The notes under the pieces are model-generated. The model was not told where the DNA came from and did no database searches. It was given only the letters and a program-made list of their open reading frames with translations. From NCBI RefSeq assembly GCF_002803845.1, contig NZ_CP024985.1, forward strand, positions 4,898,001 through 4,962,000: a stretch of DNA of 64,000 nt. The letters are read 5' to 3'. Of the stretch, positions 1 through 7,388 are shown piece after piece; position 1 is the first letter of the stretch; each line of letters starts with the position of its first letter. This DNA is from Streptomyces lavendulae subsp. lavendulae. GTDB taxonomy: Bacteria; Actinomycetota; Actinomycetes; Streptomycetales; Streptomycetaceae. Position numbers and translations under genes: made by a program.

Positions 1-166
1 CCCGCAGCAGCACCTCGTTGTCGCCGAAGCGGGCGCGGACCAGGTCGCCGTCGCGGGACGGCGGGATGCGCAGCCGGGCCGTGCCGTTGGGCAGGGGAAC
101 GGTGACGACCGTGCCCTCGGCGGCCTGCTGCGGGGTGAGCGGTAACTGGATTTCCTGCGGCGACAC
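1..166 (-). CDS. Truncated hypothetical protein, N-terminal part only
   Basis: This gene reads leftward and runs off the window start; only the first 55 codons are present. The GTG start at 164-166 is preceded by GAGGAG at a good distance. The visible part has a short polar leader followed by a stretch (TVVTVPLPNGTARLRIP) that looks like the beta strands of a DnaJ-type C-terminal substrate domain, but too little is visible to name a family. Codon 8 is TTA, the rare leucine codon read by the bldA tRNA in Streptomyces, so full-length translation may be developmentally gated. Function is unknown. Confidence 0.6.
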   Translation of the reverse strand, partial: MSPQEIQLPLTPQQAAEGTVVTVPLPNGTARLRIPPSRDGDLVRARFGDNEVLLR

Positions 167-298
167 CGGCGGACTCCTCACGGCGGACGGGAGTGCGGAA
201 GCCGTCGACCGGGCCCCCGCGGGGGATTCTGCCCAGTGGGCATGGCCTGACGCAGGCGTTCCGCGGTGCTGTTGCCGGTTGGTTACCGGCCGTGGGCC

Positions 299-332
299 GG
301 GGGTGGGGCAGGGGGCGGGGCCGGGGCCGGGG
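299..332 (+). other. G-quadruplex-prone run upstream of acyl-CoA ligase
   Basis: Six runs of four or five G are separated by loops of one or two bases, and further G-runs follow near 359-375. This matches the simple pattern for a very stable G-quadruplex on the plus strand. It lies in the roughly 300-base interval between two divergent genes, upstream of the promoter of the acyl-CoA ligase. A role is inference. Confidence 0.5.
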
Positions 333-424
333 TGCCGATTCGTGCCGGTGGGTGTGGGCAGGGGGTGGGAGGTGGGTGAAGAAGGCGTCCTGGGGGTGGT
401 CGGGGGTCGTTACCCGTGCGTAGA

Positions 425-437
425 TTACCGGCGGTAA
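425..437. promoter_or_regulatory. Perfect dyad operator overlapping acyl-CoA ligase promoter
   Basis: TTACCG-G-CGGTAA is a perfect inverted repeat around one central base, 26 bases before the chosen start codon. It overlaps a plausible -10 (TAGATT at 421-426). Partial copies of the half-site (TTACCGG at 283-289, TTACCCG at 410-416) occur upstream. The arrangement suggests a repressor site covering the transcription start. TetR-type regulators of fatty acid genes commonly bind such sites; which regulator acts here is unknown. Confidence 0.5.
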
Positions 438-463
438 CCCCGGAACGACCGAGGAGAACAGCC

Positions 464-2323
464 GTGGAAGCCGAGCCGAAGCTGGTCGAGCCCGTCAAGA
501 CGACCGTCGCCGGGGTGGTGCGCGAGGTGGCGGTCCCCGCCCTCGCCGGGTTGCCCGTGAGCGGCTCGCTCGGGGACCTCCCCTTCGAGAACGCCCGGCA
601 GGCCCCGCACGAGCCCGTGCTCGCCCGCAAGGAACCCGACGGCACCTGGCGCGACGTCACCGCCGCCGAGTTCGCCCGCGAGGTGCTCGCCGTCGCCAAG
701 GGGCTCATCGCCGAGGGCCTCCAGGAGGGCGACCGGCTCGCGATCATGGCCCGGACCACCTACGAGTGGACCCTGCTGGACTTCGCCGGCTGGGCCGCCG
801 GGCTGGTGACCGTACCGATCTACCCCACCTCCTCGGCCCTCCAGGCACGCTGGATCATCCACGACTCCGGGGCCGTGGCCTGCGCCGTCGAGGACACCGC
901 GCAGGCCCGCATCATCAGCGCCGAGCGCGCCAACCTGCCCTGGCTCGCCCACCTGTGGGAGTTCGACACCGGGGCGGTCGCCCGGCTCGTCAAGGCCGGG
1001 GAGCACCTGCCCGACGCCATCGTGCACGCCCGCAGGTCCACCCGTACACCGCAGTCCGTCGCCACGATCGTCTACACCTCCGGCACCACCGGCCGGCCCA
1101 AGGGATGCGTGCTGACCCACGCCAACTTCTACGCCGAGGTCGACAACGCGGTGGAGCTGCTGCACCCCGTCTTCAAGTCGGTCACCAACGATCCGGCCTC
1201 CACCCTGCTCTTCCTCCCGCTGTCCCACATCTTCGGACGGATGGTCGCCGTCGGCTGCCTGCGGGCCCGCGTGAAACTCGGCCACGCGCCGAGCATCGCC
1301 ACCGAGGACCTCCTCGCCGACCTCGCCGGCTTCCGGCCGACCTTCCTGTTGGCCATCCCCTACGTCCTGGAGAAGGTCTACAACACCGCCCGCGCCACCG
1401 CCGAGAAGATGGGCAAGGGCGCCTCCTTCGACCGGGCCTCGCGCATCGCCCAGAGCGTCGGCGAGGCGCAGAGCGAAGGCAGACGGCCCCCGATGGGCAC
1501 CCGGGCCGCGCACGCCCTGTACGACCCGCTCGTCTACCGCCGCGTCCGCGCCGCCCTCGGCGGCCGCGTGCGCTACGTCCTCAGCGGCGGCTCCCCCCTC
1601 GGCCGGCGCCTCGCCGCCTTCTACACCGGCGCCGGGATCGAGGTATTCGAGGGCTACGGGCTCACCGAGACGACCGCGGCCGCCACCGTCACCCCGCCGT
1701 TGCGCCCCCGGCTCGGCACGGTCGGCTGGCCGCTGCCGGGGACGGCGGTGCGCATCGCCGACGACGGGGAGGTGCTGCTGCGCGGGGCGCACGTCTTCGC
1801 CGGCTACTGGAACGTCGCCGCGCAGCAGCCCGGCGGCTGGCTGGCCACCGGGGACATCGGCGAGCTCGACGCGGACGGGTACCTCACCATCACCGGCCGC
1901 AAGAAGGACCTGATCATCACCTCCGGCGGCAAGAACGTCGCCCCCGCCCCCCTGGAGGACTGGCTCCGCGCCCATCCGCTGGTCGGGCAGTGCATGGTCG
2001 TCGGCGACAACCGGCCCTACGTCACCGCCCTGATCACCCTCGAACCGGACGGGCTGGCGCACTGGCGGCAGATGCACAAGAAGCAGGGCGTGCCGATCCG
2101 CGAACTGATCACCGACGAGGCCCTGCTCGCCGACCTCCAGCGGGCCGTCGACGAGGCGAACGCCCTGGTCTCGCGGGCCGAGTCGATACGCCGCTTCGCG
2201 GTCCTGCCGGGGGACTTCACCGAGGAGCGGGGGCACCTGACCCCGTCGATGAAGCTCAAGCGGGGCGCGGTCGCGCGGGACCACGAGCGGGAGATCGAGG
2301 AGCTGTACCGCAAGGAGCGGTGA
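464..2323 (+). CDS. Long-chain fatty acid-CoA ligase (AMP-binding)
   Basis: This 619-residue protein is an ANL-superfamily adenylate-forming enzyme that should activate long-chain fatty acids to acyl-CoA. The P-loop-like motif IVYTSGTTGRPKG, the motif FEGYGLTETTA and the C-terminal hinge and lysine region TGRKKDLIITSGGKN are all intact, and the length is usual for FadD15-type ligases. I chose the GTG at 464, seven bases after GAGGAG at 451-456, rather than an in-frame GTG at 416 that lies inside the promoter and operator. A second ligase of the same type lies at 7389. The substrate range cannot be read from the sequence. Confidence 0.93.
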   Translation: MEAEPKLVEPVKTTVAGVVREVAVPALAGLPVSGSLGDLPFENARQAPHEPVLARKEPDGTWRDVTAAEFAREVLAVAKGLIAEGLQEGDRLAIMARTTYEWTLLDFAGWAAGLVTVPIYPTSSALQARWIIHDSGAVACAVEDTAQARIISAERANLPWLAHLWEFDTGAVARLVKAGEHLPDAIVHARRSTRTPQSVATIVYTSGTTGRPKGCVLTHANFYAEVDNAVELLHPVFKSVTNDPASTLLFLPLSHIFGRMVAVGCLRARVKLGHAPSIATEDLLADLAGFRPTFLLAIPYVLEKVYNTARATAEKMGKGASFDRASRIAQSVGEAQSEGRRPPMGTRAAHALYDPLVYRRVRAALGGRVRYVLSGGSPLGRRLAAFYTGAGIEVFEGYGLTETTAAATVTPPLRPRLGTVGWPLPGTAVRIADDGEVLLRGAHVFAGYWNVAAQQPGGWLATGDIGELDADGYLTITGRKKDLIITSGGKNVAPAPLEDWLRAHPLVGQCMVVGDNRPYVTALITLEPDGLAHWRQMHKKQGVPIRELITDEALLADLQRAVDEANALVSRAESIRRFAVLPGDFTEERGHLTPSMKLKRGAVARDHEREIEELYRKER

Positions 2324-2453
2324 GCCGGGCCCGCGGCCACCCGCCCGGCGCGGGGGCAGGACCCGTCCGGCGGCGGCCGGGGGGCGGTCGGGGCGGGGCG
2401 CGCTTAGGGTGAGCTGGGCTGACCGGTCCGGGGGGCCACCCGAGGAGGGTGCC

Positions 2454-4115
2454 GTGCACCGTTCCCACCGCCGTACCCGCACCCCCGGCCGTACCCGCGC
2501 CCGGACCGGTGCCGCCGTCCGGACCGGCATCGCCGGACCGGCCGGTGCCCCGGCCCGGTACCCGACCACCGGCCGGCCCCGTACCCCCGTCCGGGCCCGC
2601 CTGCGTGTGCGCGGGGCCGCCGCGGTCTGTGCGGTCGTGCTGGCCTCCGCCCTCGGCGCGGGCCCCGGCCCCGGGAGCGGATCCGCCGCCCCGTCGCCCG
2701 CCGCGGGGTCCATACGGTGGGGGGACTGCCCCGAGAAGCCCGTGGCCGACGGCATGACGTGCGGATCCGTGACCGTCCCCCTCGACCACGACGACCCCGC
2801 CAAGGGGACCATCCGGGTGGCCCTCGCCCGGATCCCGGCCACCGCCCCCGGCCGCCACCCCCTCGGCTCACTGCTGCTGAACTTCGGCGGCCCCGGCGGA
2901 CGCGGGACCACCTCCCTCGCCGCCGACACCGCCACCTTCGCGAAGCTCGGCGAGCGCTACGACCTCGTCACCTTCGACCCCCGAGGTGTCGGCCTCAGCG
3001 AACCCGTCTCCTGCGGCGGCTCCCAGGAGGTCGGCGACCGGGTCCCGGCCGACGCCGCCTCCCAGCTCGCCGCCCTGCGCGCCGTGGCCCGCCGCTGCGC
3101 CCTGCACTCCGGACCCGTGTTCCCGTACGTCGGCACCGTCCAGGTGGCCCGCGACCTGGAGGTCATCCGCCGGGCCCTGGGCGAGCGCAAGCTCAACTAC
3201 CTCGGCTTCTCCTACGGCACCCGGCTCGGCGCCGTCTACGCCGCCCTGTTCCCCCGCCGCACCGGCCGGATGGTCCTCGACGGGGTCGACACCCTCGGCG
3301 AACCGCTCGCCGAACAGGCCCTCGCCTCGGCGCGCGGCCGCCAGCGCGCCCTGGAGCGCTTCCTCACCTGGTGCGCCCACCGCCAGACGTGCGTCTACGG
3401 CACCAACACCCGCACCGCCAAGGAACGCGTCGACGACCTCGTCGCCCGGCTCGACCGGGACCCGCTCATCGGGGACGACGGCTCCTGGTTCACCGGGCAG
3501 GACGCGGTCGACGCCATCGCCACCGCCCTGTACGCGCAGGTCGCCTGGCCCGCCCTCGCCGACGCCCTCGCCCTCGCCGAGCGGCGGCACGACCCCGTCG
3601 GGCTGATGCAGCTCGGCGGCCCCACCGGCCCGGTGCCCGACGCGGGCGACGGCCCCGCCACGGTCCCCGCCGACAACGCCGAGGCCGCCCTCACCGCCGT
3701 GAACTGCGCCGACGACCCGGACCGGAGCGAGGACCGGGCCGCCCCCGCGGCGATCGAACGGGAGATCCGGGACCTGGAGCCGGAGTTCCGCGCGGTGTCG
3801 GAGGTCTTCGGGCCGGGCCAGCTGGGAACCGTACTGGCCTGCTACGGACGCCCCGCCGGTACGGACTTCATCCGCCGGATCGACCACCCGGGTGCCCCGC
3901 GCATGCTCCTCGTCGGCACCCGCGGCGACCCGGCGACCCCGTACGAGTGGACCGAGGAGACGGCCCGCCGGCTGGGCTCGGCCGTGATCGTGGACCACAA
4001 GGGCGACGGGCACACCGGCTACGGGACCTCCGCCTGCGTACGCGGATACGCGGACGCCTTCCTCACCGAGGGCCGCCTCCCGCACGGGACGCGCGCCTGC
4101 CCCGCCGGGGAGTGA
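2454..4115 (+). CDS. Secreted tripeptidyl aminopeptidase-like alpha/beta hydrolase (S33)
   Basis: A 553-residue alpha/beta-hydrolase of the family that includes Streptomyces tripeptidyl aminopeptidases SlpD and SlpE. A long arginine-rich leader precedes a hydrophobic segment (AAAVCAVVLASALGAG), consistent with export. The oxyanion region NFGGPGGRG, the nucleophile elbow GFSYG, and the C-terminal TAP-like part with the acid (GTRGDPATP) and histidine (GDGHTGYG) complete the catalytic triad. The GTG at 2454 follows GAGGAG by six bases; an upstream GTG at 2409 has no such site. A hairpin overlaps the stop codon. Confidence 0.9.
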   Translation: MHRSHRRTRTPGRTRARTGAAVRTGIAGPAGAPARYPTTGRPRTPVRARLRVRGAAAVCAVVLASALGAGPGPGSGSAAPSPAAGSIRWGDCPEKPVADGMTCGSVTVPLDHDDPAKGTIRVALARIPATAPGRHPLGSLLLNFGGPGGRGTTSLAADTATFAKLGERYDLVTFDPRGVGLSEPVSCGGSQEVGDRVPADAASQLAALRAVARRCALHSGPVFPYVGTVQVARDLEVIRRALGERKLNYLGFSYGTRLGAVYAALFPRRTGRMVLDGVDTLGEPLAEQALASARGRQRALERFLTWCAHRQTCVYGTNTRTAKERVDDLVARLDRDPLIGDDGSWFTGQDAVDAIATALYAQVAWPALADALALAERRHDPVGLMQLGGPTGPVPDAGDGPATVPADNAEAALTAVNCADDPDRSEDRAAPAAIEREIRDLEPEFRAVSEVFGPGQLGTVLACYGRPAGTDFIRRIDHPGAPRMLLVGTRGDPATPYEWTEETARRLGSAVIVDHKGDGHTGYGTSACVRGYADAFLTEGRLPHGTRACPAGE

Positions 4116-4130
4116 CGTCCCCCGGCGGGG
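4100..4130. terminator. Hairpin overlapping the hydrolase stop codon
   Basis: Two perfect 11-base arms, 4100-4110 and 4120-4130, enclose a loop that contains the TGA stop at 4113-4115. It sits between convergent genes and so could end transcription from both sides. There is no T-run. Confidence 0.5.
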
Positions 4131-4148
4131 CGTACGGCCGCGCGGCGG

Positions 4149-5312
4149 CTAGCAGTTCGGGTGCGTGGCGCGTCCCGCGAAGCGGTCCGCCATCCAGTTC
4201 CCGACCTCCGGGGAGTGGGTGATCACCCCGCTGACGTGCTCACCCACCCAGACGGTGTCCCACTGCACGTCCGCGCCCCGCGCGCACCACTCGGAGCGCA
4301 GCTGCCGCCCCACGGCGTACGGGATGAGCTCGTCGCCGAGCGCGTGGTACTGGTACACCGGCGCGGCCGGGGCCGTCCGGCCGAGCCGGCTCTGGTCGAG
4401 GCGGGCCCGCCAGTCCGGCTGCGCGAGCGGGTCGCGCGTGGTGAGGTCGGAGATCCGCTCGAAGGAACCGGCGATCGCGTCGACGGCGACGCAGTTCTCC
4501 TTCATCCCGGCCACCAGGGCCCGGCCCGCCGGGTTGAGGTAGGAGTCGAGCCGCAGCTCGGGGAAGGCCGCGTCCTGCCCGGCCGCCGCCATGAAGATCA
4601 GCCCGGAGCCGTAGGAGCCGTCGTTGAAGGCGGCCACCTTCATCAGGTCCGCCGGGACCCCGCCGGTCGCCGTGCCCTTCACCTTCAGCTCCGGGGCGTA
4701 CGAGCCCTGCAGCTCGGCCGCCCAGCCACTGGCCTGCCCGCCCTGCGAGTAGCCGATGATCCCGACCGGGGTGTCCGCCCCCAGCCCGGCCTCCGGCAGC
4801 CGGATCGCGGCACGGGCGGCGTCGAGCACGGCGTGGCCCGCCGAGGGGCCGACGGTGTAGGTGTGGACGCCCGGGGTGCCGAGGCCCTCGTAGTCGGTGA
4901 CGACCACGGCCCAGCCGCGCAGGGTGTACTGCTGGATGAGGTTGGCCTCCATCGCGGTGCCGTTCGGCAGGTTGTTGCTCGGGGCGCAGGAATCGCCCAT
5001 GCCCACGGTGCCGACGGCGTACGTGATCAGCGGGCGGGGGCCGGTGCGGCCGTCCTGCGGGACGATGACGGTGCCCGAGACCACGTTCGGGGCGCCGTCG
5101 GCGGTGGTCGAGCGGTAGCGGACCTTCCAGGCCCTGGTGCCGGTGGGCTGGCCGGGCAGCGGATGGAAGGCGGACGGGGCGCTGGAGACGATGTCGCCGG
5201 GGCGGGCGGAGTCCCCGCCGTCGGCGGCCGCGGCGGGGGCGGCGGGAATCCAGACCAGGGCGGCCAGGGCGGCCACGGCGGCCAGGGCGGTGCCGGTGCT
5301 TCGGATGCGCAT
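4149..5312 (-). CDS. Secreted lipase (LIP family)
   Basis: A 387-residue secreted alpha/beta-hydrolase of the secretory lipase family first known from Candida and common in actinomycetes. The N-terminus is a clean signal peptide (MRIRST, then an Ala/Leu-rich core ending APAAAA). The nucleophile elbow GYSQGG is present, and the late LIP-family features LNPAGRALV and GELIPY-like residues (DELIPYAVG) are visible. The ATG at 5310-5312 follows GGGAGAG; the longer reading adds 29 residues without a binding site. It probably hydrolyses acylglycerols outside the cell, which fits the nearby acyl-CoA ligases. Confidence 0.9.
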   Translation of the reverse strand: MRIRSTGTALAAVAALAALVWIPAAPAAAADGGDSARPGDIVSSAPSAFHPLPGQPTGTRAWKVRYRSTTADGAPNVVSGTVIVPQDGRTGPRPLITYAVGTVGMGDSCAPSNNLPNGTAMEANLIQQYTLRGWAVVVTDYEGLGTPGVHTYTVGPSAGHAVLDAARAAIRLPEAGLGADTPVGIIGYSQGGQASGWAAELQGSYAPELKVKGTATGGVPADLMKVAAFNDGSYGSGLIFMAAAGQDAAFPELRLDSYLNPAGRALVAGMKENCVAVDAIAGSFERISDLTTRDPLAQPDWRARLDQSRLGRTAPAAPVYQYHALGDELIPYAVGRQLRSEWCARGADVQWDTVWVGEHVSGVITHSPEVGNWMADRFAGRATHPNC

Positions 5313-5363
5313 GGGCGGCTCTCCCGGGGGTCCGTGTGGGGGTGGGTGAGGCGAAGGTAGTGA

Positions 5364-5375
5364 CCGACCGGTCGG
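5364..5375. promoter_or_regulatory. 12-bp palindrome upstream of the lipase
   Basis: CCGACCGGTCGG is a perfect palindrome 52 bases upstream of the lipase start. Its ACCGACCGGT-like core resembles operators of TetR-family repressors in actinomycetes. No divergent gene shares it, so control of the lipase is the simplest reading. Confidence 0.4.
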
Positions 5376-5503
5376 CATGTGCCTGACCCGGCAGCTCACC
5401 TTTCCTGACCCGGACTCCCACCCGCCCGCGCCGCGCAGCCCAGCCGCGCCGCCCGTCCATGCCGTCCCTCGGGAGCGCCGCCGCCTCGGCCGCGCGCCGC
5501 CCC

Positions 5504-6160
5504 TCAGCCGAGCGTCGAGCCCGTGACCGGATCCGGCCCGAAGTGCCGGGCGGCCACCGAGGCGATGGCCGGCACCGGCCCGGACCCCGAGACGATCTTG
5601 TACGTGTGCGCCAGGCAGGTGCGGACCGGATGGGTCCGGCCGCGCCGGGTCCCGTAGAACTCCGCCTTCAGCGGCCGCTCCTGCGGGCGCGCCAGGGCGT
5701 AGCAGACGACGGTCGTGCGGGGGTCGTCGTACCAGAACCAGTCCTTGACCGCCGGGTTGGCGAAGTCCACCCCGGCGAAGGCCACGGAGACGTCCTCGGT
5801 GCCGTACGGAGCCGTCCGCAGGGCCGCCACCAGGCCGTCCATCGACTCCCCGCGCGCCAGCACCCGCGCCTCCTCGTCGGAGTCGCCCCAGGGCGGCGGA
5901 TCGTCGTCCACGTTCTCCGGGAAGGGCTCCTCGGTGCGCAGGACGGTGCCCGGCCCGGCCTGCGGGTCCCAGTTGGCCTCACCGCTGACGCTGCCCCAGT
6001 TGAGGCTCGCGTTCGCGCACAGCCGGCCCGCGAGCAGCACCCACGGCATGCGCACCACCCGCTCCCGCCCCAGGTCGAGCAGGAGCCGCCCGAAGTCCTC
6101 GCGCGTGATCAGCAGCCCCGGCTCGGCGGGGGCGAAGAAGGCGTCGGTCCAGGTACCCAT
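5504..6160 (-). CDS. Hypothetical 218-residue protein
   Basis: I do not recognise a family. The protein is soluble with no signal peptide, begins GTWTDAFFAPAEPGLLITREDFG, carries an acidic central part and ends near the phrase ARHFGPDPVTGSTLG. The start ATG has no Shine-Dalgarno sequence; instead a -10-like TACAAC (reading leftward) lies six bases before it, so the mRNA may be leaderless. It is followed at its 5' side by the AraC-type regulator on the same strand, separated by about 85 bases. Confidence 0.75.
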   Translation of the reverse strand: MGTWTDAFFAPAEPGLLITREDFGRLLLDLGRERVVRMPWVLLAGRLCANASLNWGSVSGEANWDPQAGPGTVLRTEEPFPENVDDDPPPWGDSDEEARVLARGESMDGLVAALRTAPYGTEDVSVAFAGVDFANPAVKDWFWYDDPRTTVVCYALARPQERPLKAEFYGTRRGRTHPVRTCLAHTYKIVSGSGPVPAIASVAARHFGPDPVTGSTLG

Positions 6161-6245
6161 GGGGCCGTTGTACCGGGCGGTCCGGCCGCGCGGCGAGCGA
6201 ATTCGCCGCCGCCGGGGCCGCCACCGCCGCGCCCCGCACTACCCA

Positions 6246-7256
6246 CTACCCCCCGGACGCGATCCGGTACGCCCCCGGGGTGGTGCCCGTCCAGCGGCGG
6301 AAGGCGCGGTGGAAGGCGGTGTCCTCCGAGAAGCCGAGGCGGGCGGCGAGTTCGGCGATCGGCTCCCCGCCCTCGGCCAGCCCCGCGATCGCCGCGTCCC
6401 GCCGGACGTGGTCCTTGAGCTGCTGGAAGGAGGTCCCCTCCTGCCGGAGCCGGCGCCGCAGGGTGGCCGGGGAGACCGCGAGGCGGGCCGCCACCTCCCC
6501 CAGCTCCGGCAGCCGCGGCGACTCCCGCAGCCGCCGCGTCAGGCTCCGGCGCACCTGCTCCGCGACGGTGGTCCCGTACGCGGGGCGCGAGAGCAGGTCG
6601 AAGGGGGCCCGGCGCAGCATCGCGTCGAGCTCGGCCTCGTCCCGCACGAGCGGCGCGGTCAGCCAGTGCGCGTCGAAGGCGGCGCCCGTCCGCCCGGCGC
6701 CGAAACGGACCGGGCAGCCGAAGAGGGCCTCGTACTCCTGCGCGTGCGGCGGCGCCGGATAGGCGAAGGCCGCGTGCGCGAGGGGGATCCGGCGCCCCAC
6801 CAGCCAGCTGCTGAGCCGGTGCCAGATCGCGAGCACGCACTCGGTGAGGAACCGCTCCTCGTCGCCCTCGAAGTCCTTGCGTACCGTGAACCGGGCTTGG
6901 CCGTCCGCCACTTCCAGTGCCAGCTCCGGCCCGCCCGGGAACAGCCCGTAGAAGACCGCGGCCCGCTCCACGGCCGCCCCCAGGTCCCGGGAGCCCAGGC
7001 AGGCATGGCACATCATCGCGAAGGTCCCCGGCCGGCTCGGTACGCCGGACAGCCCCAGGAACTCGTCCTGGGTGGTCCGGTACAGCGCCCGGAAGAGGCG
7101 CGCGAACTGCGCGGGCGTGATCCGCGCCCGGTCGTCGCCGAGCAGCAGCGGCGGGATGTGCGCCTCCTGGAGCAGCGGCACCAGGTCGAAGCCGCCGCGC
7201 CGCGCCCCCGCGAGCACGGCGCGCACGTGGTGCACGGTGATCGTCGGCCTCCCCAT
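6246..7256 (-). CDS. AraC-family transcriptional regulator
   Basis: A 336-residue regulator. Residues about 20-200 match the arabinose-binding-like N-terminal domain of OruR/ArgR-type AraC proteins, and residues about 235-335 form the double helix-turn-helix (EVAARLAVSPATLRRRLRQEGTS, then IAELAARLGFSEDTAFHRAF). The conserved motif FRRWTGTTPGAYR closes the domain. It is divergent from the acyl-CoA ligase at 7389, with 132 bases between the starts, which makes that ligase the most likely target. The inducer is unknown; fatty-acid-type ligands are plausible for this subfamily. Confidence 0.88.
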   Translation of the reverse strand: MGRPTITVHHVRAVLAGARRGGFDLVPLLQEAHIPPLLLGDDRARITPAQFARLFRALYRTTQDEFLGLSGVPSRPGTFAMMCHACLGSRDLGAAVERAAVFYGLFPGGPELALEVADGQARFTVRKDFEGDEERFLTECVLAIWHRLSSWLVGRRIPLAHAAFAYPAPPHAQEYEALFGCPVRFGAGRTGAAFDAHWLTAPLVRDEAELDAMLRRAPFDLLSRPAYGTTVAEQVRRSLTRRLRESPRLPELGEVAARLAVSPATLRRRLRQEGTSFQQLKDHVRRDAAIAGLAEGGEPIAELAARLGFSEDTAFHRAFRRWTGTTPGAYRIASGG

Positions 7257-7388
7257 GGCTTCGACGGTAACCCCGATGAGCGCTGGGGTCAGCGGTGGTG
7301 ACGCTTCCGGTCATGCCGCGGCGGGTGCGCCGGTGCCTAGCGTCGGGGGTGCGGGGTCACCTGTCACCTGTCACCGGGAGGGCAAGAG

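Noticed and set aside
425..2935. A minus-strand frame of 836 codons opposite the first acyl-CoA ligase
   Set aside because: It is the antisense shadow of the GC-rich ligase; it has repetitive composition, no ribosome binding site and no family features.
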